Numbered from the stretch's first letter, positions 17,452-26,529 are shown. The stretch is 39,634 nucleotides of DNA from Chitinophagaceae bacterium (GCA_016786845.1 JAEUVB010000005.1:1-39634), one strand, 5' to 3'. Notes: generated by a model from the sequence alone, not told the origin. Numbers and translations are program-made.

Positions 17452-17895
17452 TTATCGTTTACATAATATGTCTGCCACAATTTTATCGATTGGAAGGGTT
17501 ACATCCTCGGCACTAAATTGATCCATGGCTTTCCAACGGCACAAAACTTCTTCATATCCTTGTTGGGTAAAATTCATCGGTATCTCACTTACTGGATAGG
17601 TCTCTTCGTGCAAGGGCCTCACGAAATAATAGATACTCATGATTTGTTTGTCGGGGTGAAATGCGGAAGGTTGAAAGAAGTCGGTCGTATATAAATGATC
17701 CAAGACTTCAATATCAGTATCCAGTTCTTCCTTCCATTCACGGATCAGGCATTCCCGGGTGCCTTCGCCAAATTCCATACCGCCGCCCGGAAATTTGGTA
17801 AAGCAAAAATCGCCGAGGCGTTCGTCGCTGAGGAGGATTTCATTTCGGTCATTGATGCGTATGCCGTAGACGCGGATGGTGAAGGGGTTTTGCAC
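17452..17895 (-). CDS. NUDIX hydrolase
   Basis: The 147-residue protein has the NUDIX box GGGMEFGEGTRECLIREWKEEL at about residues 37-58. The REWKEEL core is intact, but the usual Gly after EE-L is Asp (EELDTDI). NUDIX enzymes hydrolyse nucleoside diphosphate derivatives with a divalent metal bound by the box glutamates. The substrate is unknown. It is divergent from recG with only about 50 bases between the start codons, so the two promoters overlap. Confidence 0.9.
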   Translation of the reverse strand: MQNPFTIRVYGIRINDRNEILLSDERLGDFCFTKFPGGGMEFGEGTRECLIREWKEELDTDIEVLDHLYTTDFFQPSAFHPDKQIMSIYYFVRPLHEETYPVSEIPMNFTQQGYEEVLCRWKAMDQFSAEDVTLPIDKIVADILCKR

Positions 17896-17933
17896 AATAC
17901 AAGTTTAAGAAAATTATTTCAAGCATTATCCAT

Positions 17934-17941
17934 TATTTTTG
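17934..17941 (+). promoter_or_regulatory. -7 promoter-like element of recG
   Basis: TATTTTTG fits the TAnnTTTG consensus and ends six bases before ATG 17948. If it is used, the transcript would be leaderless or nearly so. No -33 element is evident. Confidence 0.35.
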
Positions 17942-17947
17942 GCCGGT

Positions 17948-20059
17948 ATGATGGTGAATCAGCATGATATTTTACAAACGCCGATTGAGTATTTGAAGGG
18001 TGTCGGTCCATTGCGCGGACAGTTGCTGCGCAAGGAGCTCAATCTGAATACGTTTGGCGACATGCTCTATCACTTTCCGTTCCGATATATGGATCGGAGC
18101 AGCTATATCAAAATCAATCAAATTCAGGAAGAGGGCGCTTACGTTCAGATCATTGGACGAATTACTTTTTTTGAAATCGTTGGGGTCGGCCGATCGCGAA
18201 GACTGGTGGCTACTTTTAAAGATGATACCGGATTGCTCGAACTCGTTTGGTTTCAGGCCATCAACAGCATCGAGAAAGTAGTGGAGCAGGGCGGCAATTT
18301 TCTGGTGTATGGTAAGGTGCAAAAGTTTGGCGGATACTGGAATATGACGCATCCCGAAATGGATAAGCTGGATAGCGTCACCCCCGAAGCCTTGCCGGCC
18401 TATCAACCTGTTTATCCTTCCACTGAAAAACTCAGGGCGAAAGGATTAGCCGGTCGTACCTATGTGAAGCTGGTACACAATCTCATACAACAATTGAGCG
18501 AGCGCGATCTGTTGGAAATTATACCCGAACCCATCGTCTTGCATCATCAACTCATGGGGCGCTTTCAAGCTATATGTCATATTCATTTTCCGAAACATGA
18601 AAGAGATATGCAGCGGGCCGTCCACCGTTTGAAGTTTGAAGAACTCTTCATCCATCAAATTGGGATATGCAAACTCAAACTCAATCATCGGAAGCAGGCC
18701 GGATTTTATTTTCAAAAAGTAGGCGAGTATTTCAACACGTTTTACAAAGAGAAGCTTCCGTTTGAACTCACCGGCGATCAGAAAAAAGTGTTGAAAGAAA
18801 TCCGGGTGGATACTCAAACCGGTGTTCAAATGAATCGCTTGCTGCAAGGAGATGTGGGGAGTGGAAAAACCATCGTGGCGCTGTTGAGTATGTTGCTGGC
18901 CCTCGACAATGGCTTTCAGGCTTGCATGATGGCGCCTACGGAGATCCTCGCCCAGCAACATTTTGCCGGCATCAAAGAATTACTCAAAGACATTCCGGTG
19001 GTCGTGGCCTACTTATCGGGCAGTACCAAAGGGAAGGATCGCAAAGATACTTTGCAGCTCTTGGCCAATGGCACCATACAAATCATCGTGGGTACCCATG
19101 CCCTCATCGAAGAGAAAGTAATCTTTAAAAATTTGGGTTTAAGTATCATCGACGAGCAACATCGTTTTGGTGTGGCCCAGCGGGCTAAGCTTTGGGATAA
19201 AAATACTTTGCCGCCCCATATGTTGGTGATGACCGCCACGCCCATACCGCGGACCTTAGCCATGACGGCCTATGGCGATCTCGATGTGTCGGTGATCGCA
19301 GAACTGCCTCCGGGTCGTAAGCCCATTTCAACGGTACATCGTCCGGAAATCTATCGCGCCAAGGTGATGGAATTTATGCGACACGAAATTGATCAGGGAC
19401 GTCAGGCCTATATTGTTTATCCCTTGATTGAAGAAAGTGAAAAATTGGATTATGAAAATTTGTATGCCGGCTTTGAGCAAGTGAAACAATATTTTCCGCC
19501 GCATAAATACAATATTGCTATGGTGCACGGCAAGCAAGCGCAAAGTGAACGCGAGCACAATATGCAGGGCTTTATCAAAGGTGAGGCTCACATCATGGTG
19601 GCCACAACCGTGATAGAGGTGGGGGTGAACGTGCCCAATGCGAGCGTGATGCTCATCGAAAGCGCCGAGCGTTTTGGATTGTCGCAATTGCATCAGTTGC
19701 GCGGTCGGGTAGGGCGAGGCGCCGATAAATCGTATTGTATATTACTCACCACACCCAAGATATCGGCCACGGGCAAAGAACGTATGCTCACCATGGTGAA
19801 CGAAAGCAGCGGGTTTGCGATCGCGGAGAAAGATTTGGAATTGAGAGGACCGGGCGAGATCGATGGGACACGACAAAGCGGTGCGGCCGAACTGAAGATC
19901 GCCGATCTGATTCAAGATGTGGGCCTGATGGAAATTACACGTAACGCTGCCATTGCCTTATTGCAACGAGATCCGGATCTGCAGGAGAATGAACAAATGC
20001 TACTGCGTAAATTCTTGATGGGGAGAAAGGATAAGGAGATATGGAGCAGGATTTCATAA
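17948..20059 (+). CDS. recG: ATP-dependent DNA helicase RecG
   Basis: RecG reverses stalled replication forks and migrates branched DNA. The N-terminal wedge/OB domain starts with QTPIEYLKGVGPLRGQLLRKEL and includes DMLYHFPFRYMDRS. Helicase motifs are complete: Walker A GDVGSGKT (residues 301-308), DEQH box (from 402), TATPIPRT, ATTVIEVGVNVPNAS and QLRGRVGRG. The length (703 residues) is normal. The frame extends upstream to a TTG at 17939, but ATG 17948 (MMVNQHDI) or 17951 is more likely. An AT-rich motif starts just after the stop. Confidence 0.96.
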   Translation: MMVNQHDILQTPIEYLKGVGPLRGQLLRKELNLNTFGDMLYHFPFRYMDRSSYIKINQIQEEGAYVQIIGRITFFEIVGVGRSRRLVATFKDDTGLLELVWFQAINSIEKVVEQGGNFLVYGKVQKFGGYWNMTHPEMDKLDSVTPEALPAYQPVYPSTEKLRAKGLAGRTYVKLVHNLIQQLSERDLLEIIPEPIVLHHQLMGRFQAICHIHFPKHERDMQRAVHRLKFEELFIHQIGICKLKLNHRKQAGFYFQKVGEYFNTFYKEKLPFELTGDQKKVLKEIRVDTQTGVQMNRLLQGDVGSGKTIVALLSMLLALDNGFQACMMAPTEILAQQHFAGIKELLKDIPVVVAYLSGSTKGKDRKDTLQLLANGTIQIIVGTHALIEEKVIFKNLGLSIIDEQHRFGVAQRAKLWDKNTLPPHMLVMTATPIPRTLAMTAYGDLDVSVIAELPPGRKPISTVHRPEIYRAKVMEFMRHEIDQGRQAYIVYPLIEESEKLDYENLYAGFEQVKQYFPPHKYNIAMVHGKQAQSEREHNMQGFIKGEAHIMVATTVIEVGVNVPNASVMLIESAERFGLSQLHQLRGRVGRGADKSYCILLTTPKISATGKERMLTMVNESSGFAIAEKDLELRGPGEIDGTRQSGAAELKIADLIQDVGLMEITRNAAIALLQRDPDLQENEQMLLRKFLMGRKDKEIWSRIS

Positions 20060-20060
20060 A

Positions 20061-20092
20061 ATTTTAAATGTTTAATGGTGAATGTTGAATGG
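20061..20092 (+). repeat. AT-rich 3'-end motif after recG
   Basis: The sequence is built of TTAAATGTTTAATGGTGAATGTTGAATG-type words starting two bases after the recG stop codon. The reverse-complement version lies at 20333-20362, on the 3' end of the convergent methyltransferase gene. The 20093-20332 gap between them holds a GC-rich stretch with a CCCGC-AAA-GCGGG hairpin (20192-20204) and no gene. Confidence 0.55.
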
Positions 20093-20332
20093 TTCGTAAA
20101 TATTCATGATTTCGGTAAAGATGGAGTTTGGTGATGATGCCCCCGAGTGAGCATTCGATCAATTCTTCAGCCGTTTCGGGGACCCGTGAATCCCGCAAAG
20201 CGGGCAGTGTGAGCGCGAGCGTGAATGACAAGAATGTGTTCTCTTTTTACATTTTAACCCTTCGTGTTTATTGAAATACAATATGATATTTGCTCGTCCG
20301 AATTCCTGATGTGCAAATGTGATTAGTGTCAA

Positions 20333-20362
20333 TTAAACATTCATCATTCATCATTTAACATT
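20333..20362 (-). repeat. AT-rich 3'-end motif overlapping the methyltransferase stop
   Basis: On the minus strand the words ATGTTAAATGATGAATGATG and ATGTTTAATT include the last codons and the stop (20344-20346) of the methyltransferase gene. The final residues MLNDE are thus encoded by the motif. Confidence 0.55.
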
Positions 20363-21504
20363 CTTTTCCTACTTCCTTCATACATCTCATATTTCACTAA
20401 CCGGGCTTCCAGTGCACCGTTGTATACTTTGATTTTTCGTGAGGGTTTGAGACCAACGAATTTGAGCGCTTCGAGATTGCCGGTGATCATCCAGGCATGG
20501 GTGCCGGGATATTGACGTTTGAGGGTATTCCCAATGTCTTTATAGAATTCTTCCATTTCAATACCGATGCGTTCGTCATAAGGTGGATTGAAGAGGATAT
20601 GTAATAAGCCGGTCGATTCTTTTCGCGAATCGAAAAAGTCGTCTTGAGTGACCGTGATATAGTCTTCCAGTCCGGCATTTTCGATATTCGCGATGGCTTT
20701 TTGCACGGCCGTCGCATCGATATCGAAGCCTTTGATTTGATAATGAAATTCTCTTGTTTTAGAAAGCAGTGCGGTACGAATGGTGGTATATAAATCGATA
20801 TCCCAATCGGCCCAGCGTTCAAAGGCAAAGTAGGGGCGATTGATATTCGCCGGAATATTGCAGGCGATCATGGCCGCTTCGATGAGGATGGTGCCGCTCC
20901 CGCACATCGGATCCAGGAAATCCGTTTCGCCCTTCCATCCGGAGAGCATGAGGAGTCCAGCGGCCAGCACCTCATTGATGGGTGCGATATTGGTTGCTGT
21001 TTTATATCCCCGTTGGTGCAATGAAGGGCCGGAGCTGTCGAGGGAGACCGTACACTCATTCTGATGAATATGAATATTGATGCGCAGGTGGGGGTCTTCT
21101 ACATCTACGTCGGGTCGGGTGCCTGTGCGTTCTCTAAACTGATCGACGATGGCATCTTTACATTTGAGGGCGACATATTTTGAGTGGGTGAAGATGTCTG
21201 AAAAGACCGTGGCGTCGATGGCAAGCGTTTGATCGGAAGACATGTAGGTCGACCAGTCGAATTTGTATATGCCCTGATACAGTTCATCTTCATTGTTTAC
21301 TTTGAACGTGAAGATGGGTTTGAGAATTTTGATGGCCGTACGACAAGCGAGATTGGCCTTATACATAAAACCGGTATCGCCCTCGAAACTGACCATGCGC
21401 ATACCGGTCTGAATATTGAGTGCGCCGAGTTGTTTCAATTCATTGCCCAGAAGCTCTTCAAATCCGAAAAGTGTTTTGGCCGTCATTTTGAAATTCATTC
21501 CCAT
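20344..21504 (-). CDS. THUMP-domain class I RNA methyltransferase (RlmL N-terminal-like)
   Basis: This 386-residue protein has a ferredoxin-like N-terminus (FGFEELLGNELKQLG), a THUMP domain at about 55-155 and a Rossmann methyltransferase domain. SAM motif I is FLDPMCGSGTILIEAA and the catalytic motif is NPPYDERIG. The set and order equal the N-terminal (m2G2445-forming) half of 23S rRNA methyltransferase RlmL. The RlmK half is absent, as is usual for the short form in Bacteroidota. Activity on 23S rRNA is inferred by family. It is convergent with recG. MNFKMTAKT, two codons later, is an alternative start. Confidence 0.92.
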   Translation of the reverse strand: MGMNFKMTAKTLFGFEELLGNELKQLGALNIQTGMRMVSFEGDTGFMYKANLACRTAIKILKPIFTFKVNNEDELYQGIYKFDWSTYMSSDQTLAIDATVFSDIFTHSKYVALKCKDAIVDQFRERTGTRPDVDVEDPHLRINIHIHQNECTVSLDSSGPSLHQRGYKTATNIAPINEVLAAGLLMLSGWKGETDFLDPMCGSGTILIEAAMIACNIPANINRPYFAFERWADWDIDLYTTIRTALLSKTREFHYQIKGFDIDATAVQKAIANIENAGLEDYITVTQDDFFDSRKESTGLLHILFNPPYDERIGIEMEEFYKDIGNTLKRQYPGTHAWMITGNLEALKFVGLKPSRKIKVYNGALEARLVKYEMYEGSRKRMLNDE

Positions 21505-21558
21505 GTCGACAAATGTAAGGCCACAAGCGTTATCATGTTCAATCGAATACCTGGGGTA

Positions 21559-22785
21559 CTAAATAGATTCAAGGGCTTCCATCAGTCGATATGTTTTGGC
21601 GTCAGCTAAAATTTGATCACCGAGTTTGCGGGCATTTGCCTTAAACTGCGGATTGGATAAAATCGTTTGAATAGCGCTGCGTATGGCGGCCGGAGATGAT
21701 TTGGCATTTCGTTTAAGTCCAACCCGATGATAGACCACTTTGGCTGCATTATCGTCTTGATCGCGACCCATAGGCAGGCAGACCAAGGGCAGGCCATGAG
21801 CCAAAGCCCGCATCAAAGTGCCATGTCCGCCATAGGTGACCACCAGGTTGGCGTGAGGAAATATTTGATCGTGAGAAGCATGCGCAATCACTTTCACATT
21901 ATCCGGAATGGAGAATGATTCTTTTTGCATGGCCGGCCCGAGGGTAATGAGGGCTCGTACATCTAAATGGCTTACAGCCTCCATACAATGTTGTATCGAT
22001 TGCTTCTGGTTTTGAAAGGTCGTCGATAAACTCACCACCACCAAAGGTCTTTGATCTTCTGCGGGCCATGGATTCTGCCAGGGGCTCACCCAATCCGGAT
22101 CATCGAGCACAGGGCCGGTATAACGAACATTCTGCGGGGCCGGAAGGATGGGGAAGTCAAAGGCGGTGCTGGTTTGAATGAGGCGCAGATCGGCTTGATG
22201 AAAGAGGTCGGCAATATTTTTTAATGGAGCCAGCTTCAAGTGATCTCTGATTGTATTAATCTTGGGCAGATATTTATTGAAGATGCTATGGAAAACTTTA
22301 CCGAGCAGACGGTCGCGTAGTTTACCCAGGAATGATTGTCCCGGAATGAGTCCAAGACTGCCCGGCGGTCGATTAGGGCCGGGCAAATATTCCGGCATAT
22401 GAAACAAGCATATACGGGGGATGTGCATGGCTTCGCCGGCGATGAGTGCCGTGGGAAGGACCACATCCACAATCAGGCGATCGGCATTTGTTCTCCGGAT
22501 ATGTTCAATGGTTTCCCGGACCACAATTTCTGCCGGTCCGAAGATGACATTGTCAAAACTTATGTTTTTGGATTTCCAATCTTCAAAGATGTCTTGTGTG
22601 CGATCGGTTTTCGTAAAGTATTCCTTGAACGGAATGAAATGCGCTCCCGATTGTTGGGTCAGTGTTTGGAGGCAGGGTTCGGTAAGGACAGCAACATGAT
22701 GACCGCGTTGTATCAGTTGTCTGACGAGGTTAAAAACCGGGGGTACATTTCCGCCGGCTTCGATGGTGACGATGAGGTAGTTCAT
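21559..22785 (-). CDS. GT1-family glycosyltransferase (MGT/UGT-like)
   Basis: The 408-residue protein is a GT-B fold glycosyltransferase. MNYLIVTIEAGGNVPPVFNLVRQLIQRGHHVAVLT is the acceptor-domain β1-α1, and the C-terminal half has ADLVVTYGGHGTLMRALAHGLPLVCLPMGRDQDDNA, the UDP-sugar-binding motif of macrolide/UDP-glucuronosyl transferases. It likely glycosylates a small hydrophobic molecule, perhaps for detoxification. The frame extends 34 codons upstream, but ATG 22785 is chosen because it overlaps the regulator's stop in the four bases ATGA and starts the family's conserved N-terminus. Co-transcription with the TetR gene suggests induction by the molecule it modifies. Confidence 0.92.
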   Translation of the reverse strand: MNYLIVTIEAGGNVPPVFNLVRQLIQRGHHVAVLTEPCLQTLTQQSGAHFIPFKEYFTKTDRTQDIFEDWKSKNISFDNVIFGPAEIVVRETIEHIRRTNADRLIVDVVLPTALIAGEAMHIPRICLFHMPEYLPGPNRPPGSLGLIPGQSFLGKLRDRLLGKVFHSIFNKYLPKINTIRDHLKLAPLKNIADLFHQADLRLIQTSTAFDFPILPAPQNVRYTGPVLDDPDWVSPWQNPWPAEDQRPLVVVSLSTTFQNQKQSIQHCMEAVSHLDVRALITLGPAMQKESFSIPDNVKVIAHASHDQIFPHANLVVTYGGHGTLMRALAHGLPLVCLPMGRDQDDNAAKVVYHRVGLKRNAKSSPAAIRSAIQTILSNPQFKANARKLGDQILADAKTYRLMEALESI

Positions 22786-23390
22786 GGTTTGGATTTGATT
22801 TGGAGAATGATACCCTGAAGGGTTCGTATAAAAATTTGTTCGGTTTCTTTTTTGGAATATCCCAGATCTTGTCTGAGGAGTTTCCATGCGTATACATCGG
22901 TGGCGGCATAGAACAGGCCGATCCTCAATCGGAGTTCTTTTTTATCCCCGGTGTTGAGATAGGGGGCAAATACTCTGGCGCACCATTTGCGGTGAACGGA
23001 TCTGCCTTTCTTGAGCATGACACCGGCCTGTGGGATGTCATGCTCAATGGCCAGGGTGCGTATGACTGCCGGGCCGACAAGTTCGTATTCCTGCATCATC
23101 ACCGATACGATTTGTTCAATTTGTCCTGTCTGTGCCTGCTCTTTGATGGCGATGATGCCGGCAGAATCTTGCTGGATAGCGGCATCGATCAATCCTTCCT
23201 TGGATCCATATTTTCGTAATATGGTGCGAACGGTGATGCCGGCGCCTGCGGCGACTTGCTCCAGGGTGATCTCATGCATAGGGTATTTCATCCATAGTTG
23301 GCCTACCACACGGAGTACGTTTTCGGACGTTTGTGCAGCCGCTTCCGCGCGTCGGGTCATTTCATATTTTCGGTTGCCTGAATAATTCAT
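22782..23390 (-). CDS. TetR/AcrR-family transcriptional regulator
   Basis: The 202-residue protein has a TetR helix-turn-helix: EITLEQVAAGAGITVRTILRKYGSKEGLIDAAI. A helical ligand-binding domain follows. It is followed with a 4-nt overlap by the glycosyltransferase gene, so it probably controls that gene and itself. A perfect 13-bp inverted repeat covers the ATG at 23390, so the true start may be ATG 23360 (MTRRAEAAAQT), leaving the operator in the leader. Confidence 0.92.
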   Translation of the reverse strand: MNYSGNRKYEMTRRAEAAAQTSENVLRVVGQLWMKYPMHEITLEQVAAGAGITVRTILRKYGSKEGLIDAAIQQDSAGIIAIKEQAQTGQIEQIVSVMMQEYELVGPAVIRTLAIEHDIPQAGVMLKKGRSVHRKWCARVFAPYLNTGDKKELRLRIGLFYAATDVYAWKLLRQDLGYSKKETEQIFIRTLQGIILQIKSKP

Positions 23391-23415
23391 GTCACAAATA
23401 TAGACATGAATTATT
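23381..23415. promoter_or_regulatory. Palindromic operator of the TetR-glycosyltransferase operon
   Basis: AATAATTCATGTC (23381-23393) and GACATGAATTATT (23403-23415) form a perfect 13-bp inverted repeat with a 9-nt spacer. A further half-site, GTGACATGAATATT, follows at 23430-23443. It abuts the TetR gene and is the likely autoregulatory site. Confidence 0.75.
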
Positions 23416-23576
23416 CAATGTCAATCAAAGTGACATGAATATTTTTTTGTCCTATCGTTAGGATGGCGGTATTGCTTTGTTGCAATTGAATGCAAATTCA
23501 GCAATGGATACTGGATGATTACAGGAAGGGAAGATGTATTGAAGAACAAGGAAGGTGTATATAAACGGAATTCATT

Positions 23577-23665
23577 CCCGGCCGGATAAATGCCCCGCTA
23601 CTGCGGGGTTCAGGGCCCCCGAAACGAAATCCCGGGGCGAACGAAAACTTTCTCGGGGGCTGAAA
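23577..23665. repeat. GC-rich intergenic hairpin element
   Basis: The stretch contains GCCCCGC-TACT-GCGGGG (about 23592-23608) and GCCCCCGAAACGAAATCCCGGGGCG, and ends with CTCGGGGGCTG, complementary to GGGCCCCCGA upstream. The remaining sequence from 23444 to 23576 shows nothing recognisable. Confidence 0.5.
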
Positions 23666-23680
23666 CAGAAACAGAATGAG

Positions 23681-23730
23681 AGTGTGAGTGTGAGTGTGAG
23701 TGTGAGTGTGAGTGTGAGTGTGAGTGTGAG
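23681..23730. repeat. Hexanucleotide microsatellite (AGTGTG)8
   Basis: Eight perfect copies of AGTGTG plus two bases lie 12 bases after the 3' end of the coiled-coil protein gene. The unit is a multiple of three, so length changes would not shift a frame read across it. Confidence 0.9.
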
Positions 23731-23742
23731 AAAGAACCTACC

Positions 23743-24624
23743 TTACTTCAAATTACTCAATTTCACTTTTAACTCCTCCAGTTTTTTATTTTCCAGACTT
23801 AGTTCGCCTTTGGCCTTTTCTTCCTCTATTTTATTATCGGCTATTTTTTGTTCGGCTTTTTGCAGGTCAGATTTTAGTTCTTCACCATCTTTCACGGCAC
23901 CGAAATAATTTTTCTCAGCCTTTTTGAGTGAGCTTTCTTGTTTGCCAACTTCTTTCTTCAGGGCTTCCATTTGGTCGAGGGTGGCGGTTTTGGCTTTCAC
24001 CACTTCCAGTTGTTTCTTTTCGCTTTCCATCTCTGTTTTCAAGGCACTTTGTTCCACACCGTTTTTAGAGATTTTACTTTCCACTTTGGACTTGTTTTTC
24101 AGTTCACGCTCGCCGTCTTTTTGTATGTCTTTCACTTTGCTTTCGGCTTTCAAAATGGTCTCCTGTTGCTTTTCGATATCGCGGTTGAGCTGAAAAGCCG
24201 TGGCATCTTTCACGAAGGCATTGAGAAATATTACGGCTTGTTGCAAGACCAATGAGTCTGTTTCGGGCTTCAGGAAATTGTCGTAGCCCTTAGATAATAA
24301 TAAATACACGCTGGTATTCGGCTTGCGATCTTCTACGCGAAAATATAAATCGACTTTATCGGTACTGAGCTCTTGAAATATAATTCCCTTATACACCCGG
24401 TAACCATCTTTAGTTTTATCGCCCGATCCAAATTTAGATTCTGTGAATTTCTTTTTGAATGCCCCGTCAATGATCTCGTATGACATGCCATAGTCAGCAG
24501 TTACGCACGGGCGGGAGATTTTATTCACTTCCGCTGAACTGATCTTCGCATTCTGGGCGAATAATCCGTTGGCAGTGAGTAAGAGGGCAAAGGTGAGGAG
24601 GCTGAATGATTTACTGAAGGACAT
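23743..24624 (-). CDS. Secreted coiled-coil protein of unknown function
   Basis: This 293-residue protein has a signal peptide (FSLLTFALLLTANGLFAQ). A globular segment (about 25-140) contains KISRPCVTADYGMSYEIIDGAFKKKF and VYLLLSKGYDNFL. Residues about 145-290 are a long Lys/Glu-rich coiled coil with heptad-like patterning, for example EKQQETILKAESKVKDIQ and KKLEELKVKLSNLK. I cannot assign a function. It probably sits in the periplasm or is anchored to the envelope by partners. The gene is divergent from the flippase-like gene, 116 bases away. Confidence 0.85.
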   Translation of the reverse strand: MSFSKSFSLLTFALLLTANGLFAQNAKISSAEVNKISRPCVTADYGMSYEIIDGAFKKKFTESKFGSGDKTKDGYRVYKGIIFQELSTDKVDLYFRVEDRKPNTSVYLLLSKGYDNFLKPETDSLVLQQAVIFLNAFVKDATAFQLNRDIEKQQETILKAESKVKDIQKDGERELKNKSKVESKISKNGVEQSALKTEMESEKKQLEVVKAKTATLDQMEALKKEVGKQESSLKKAEKNYFGAVKDGEELKSDLQKAEQKIADNKIEEEKAKGELSLENKKLEELKVKLSNLK

Positions 24625-24740
24625 GAGATGTATTTTGATGAAAGACGAAGGTACGACATCCCTTTGATGTAAAATCTTTAACGGGAGAGGTTAACGAATC
24701 CGTTTTCCGCGTTGTACATTTACGGTTTAAACGCCCACTC

Positions 24741-26246
24741 TTGAGCATAAAAAAACTGGCCGGACAAACCCTGTGGTATGGCATACCGAGTATCGCAACC
24801 CGTTTCATCGGTTATATTCTGAATTTTTCTCTCATTTTTCTTTATCGGGCTTTAGACACCGCGGATCTGACTCAGATTTATGCGATTTTTCCTTTTCTCA
24901 ATATCTTATTTACCTATGGTGTAGAGACCGGCTATTTCCGTTTTATACAACAATATTCGGCGAAAAAGTTGTATCAAACTTTGTCGATTTCATTACTAGT
25001 TTCTACTGTCTTGCTGACGGGCATTTTATTGTTTTTTCAAGATGCCTTGGTGACATTTACGGCCATGGAGGCCAGCCCGCAATTCATCACCTGGATGGCT
25101 TATATTGTCTTTTTTGATACTTTGTCTACCTTGCCCTTTGCCAAACTGAGACAAGAGGAAAGGCCGAGGAAATATGCCTTCATCAAAATGATCGGGGTGG
25201 TGGTGAATGTACTGTTGGTATTCTGGTATATCGGTATTTGTCCGGGCCTGGCTCAATCTCACCCGGGCAGCTTATTGACGCTGGGTTATCATGAAGACAT
25301 CGGCATAGGGTATTACTTGATCGGAAATATTGTAGGCAGTGTATTAACCTTTTTGTTGTTATTGCCTGAGTTTAAAGGATTTCGATTTGAATTTGATACC
25401 GCATTGTGGAAGGAAGTGATGCGCTATTCTATGCCCCTCATCATTGTCGGACTCGGGGGAATGATCAATGATATGCTGAGCCGATTGGTGTTTCAGCATG
25501 TCACCGACCTGCCCGCTGCGGAGGCCAAGCATCAGTTGGGGGTATTTGCGGCTAATTACAGATTGGCGATTTTAATCACCATTTTCATACAAATGTTTCG
25601 CATGGCGGCAGAGCCCTTCTTTTTCAATCAGTCGAAAAACAAAAATGCGCCGGAGACCTATGCCCGGGTAATGCATTATTTCGTGATGGCCTGTTCGTTC
25701 ATGTTTCTCATGGTGGGCTTGTATCTGGATGTTTTTAAAACCATTATGACGCTCAAGTACAGCGACTATGGAGAGGGAATACATATCGTACCGATACTGG
25801 CCATGGGAGGTGTTTTTTTAGGCATATATTATAATCTGTCGATTTGGTACAAGCTTACGAATCGTAACTGGTATGGCGCGGGCATAACCCTGGCCGGGGC
25901 GATCATCACCATCTTGCTGAATATACTTTGGATACCGAAATATGGTTATACCGGTTCGGCCTGGGCCACATTCATTTGTTATCTGTTTATGATGTTGGTT
26001 TCTTATGCCATGGGTCAAAAATATTACCGCATTCCTTATGATGTGAAAACGATAGGCGCCTATTTGCTCAGTATTGTTTTACTCACTTTGCTTTCAGGCT
26101 ATCTCAATGATTTTGTCGATTCGGTGTTTGCGAAGGCCGGAATCAGTACCTTATTATTGATCGTGTATGTGGGCATGGTCATGGTCTTCGATCGTAAGTC
26201 CCTGGCGGCCCTGCCGGTGGTGGGACGATATTTTGGGAAAGGATAG
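24741..26246 (+). CDS. Polysaccharide/lipid-linked oligosaccharide flippase-like membrane protein (MOP superfamily)
   Basis: The 501-residue protein is almost wholly hydrophobic with roughly 12-14 membrane helices. It begins SIKKLAGQTLWYGIPSIATRFIGYILNFSL, typical of Wzx/MurJ-type oligosaccharide exporters. Such proteins flip undecaprenyl-linked sugars across the inner membrane. The TTG at 24741 is the only start that keeps this conserved N-terminus. A TACATTTA -7-like element lies at 24715-24722. No glycan synthesis genes adjoin it, which is typical of solitary members in Bacteroidota. The specific substrate is unknown. Confidence 0.88.
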   Translation: MSIKKLAGQTLWYGIPSIATRFIGYILNFSLIFLYRALDTADLTQIYAIFPFLNILFTYGVETGYFRFIQQYSAKKLYQTLSISLLVSTVLLTGILLFFQDALVTFTAMEASPQFITWMAYIVFFDTLSTLPFAKLRQEERPRKYAFIKMIGVVVNVLLVFWYIGICPGLAQSHPGSLLTLGYHEDIGIGYYLIGNIVGSVLTFLLLLPEFKGFRFEFDTALWKEVMRYSMPLIIVGLGGMINDMLSRLVFQHVTDLPAAEAKHQLGVFAANYRLAILITIFIQMFRMAAEPFFFNQSKNKNAPETYARVMHYFVMACSFMFLMVGLYLDVFKTIMTLKYSDYGEGIHIVPILAMGGVFLGIYYNLSIWYKLTNRNWYGAGITLAGAIITILLNILWIPKYGYTGSAWATFICYLFMMLVSYAMGQKYYRIPYDVKTIGAYLLSIVLLTLLSGYLNDFVDSVFAKAGISTLLLIVYVGMVMVFDRKSLAALPVVGRYFGKG

Positions 26247-26280
26247 TTTAGTGTTTAATTTTTAGTTTTTAGTTGTGATT
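26244..26280 (+). repeat. AT-rich 3'-end motif overlapping flippase stop
   Basis: TAGTTTAGTGTTTAATTTTTAGTTTTTAGTTG-type words start on the stop codon (TAG 26244-26246). This is nearly the same motif as on the 3' end of the gene at 991. The remaining gap (26281-26521) holds no gene, hairpin or repeat that I can recognise. Confidence 0.55.
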
Positions 26281-26521
26281 TACAACCGAGTTCATAACAT
26301 TTTCATCAGGAGATGTATTCGAATGGCGTTGTTTAGAGCTGGGATAAGGCTATGGTATGGACATCATGGGCGGGGGATCACATAAGATATTTGGGCTATT
26401 AAAATACTCGTCCGTCAGACAGCTATTGAAGTTACGCGAAGGTGAAACGCTCCGGGAATAAGAGTGAATCGGTCTGAACTTCACTATTAAGAATGCCAAT
26501 CACACATATCAAGTTTCTAAT

Positions 26522-26529
26522 TATATTTG
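26522..26529 (+). promoter_or_regulatory. -7 promoter element of lutB
   Basis: TATATTTG fits the TAnnTTTG consensus exactly and lies 23 bases before the lutB ATG. No -33 element is clear. Confidence 0.5.
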
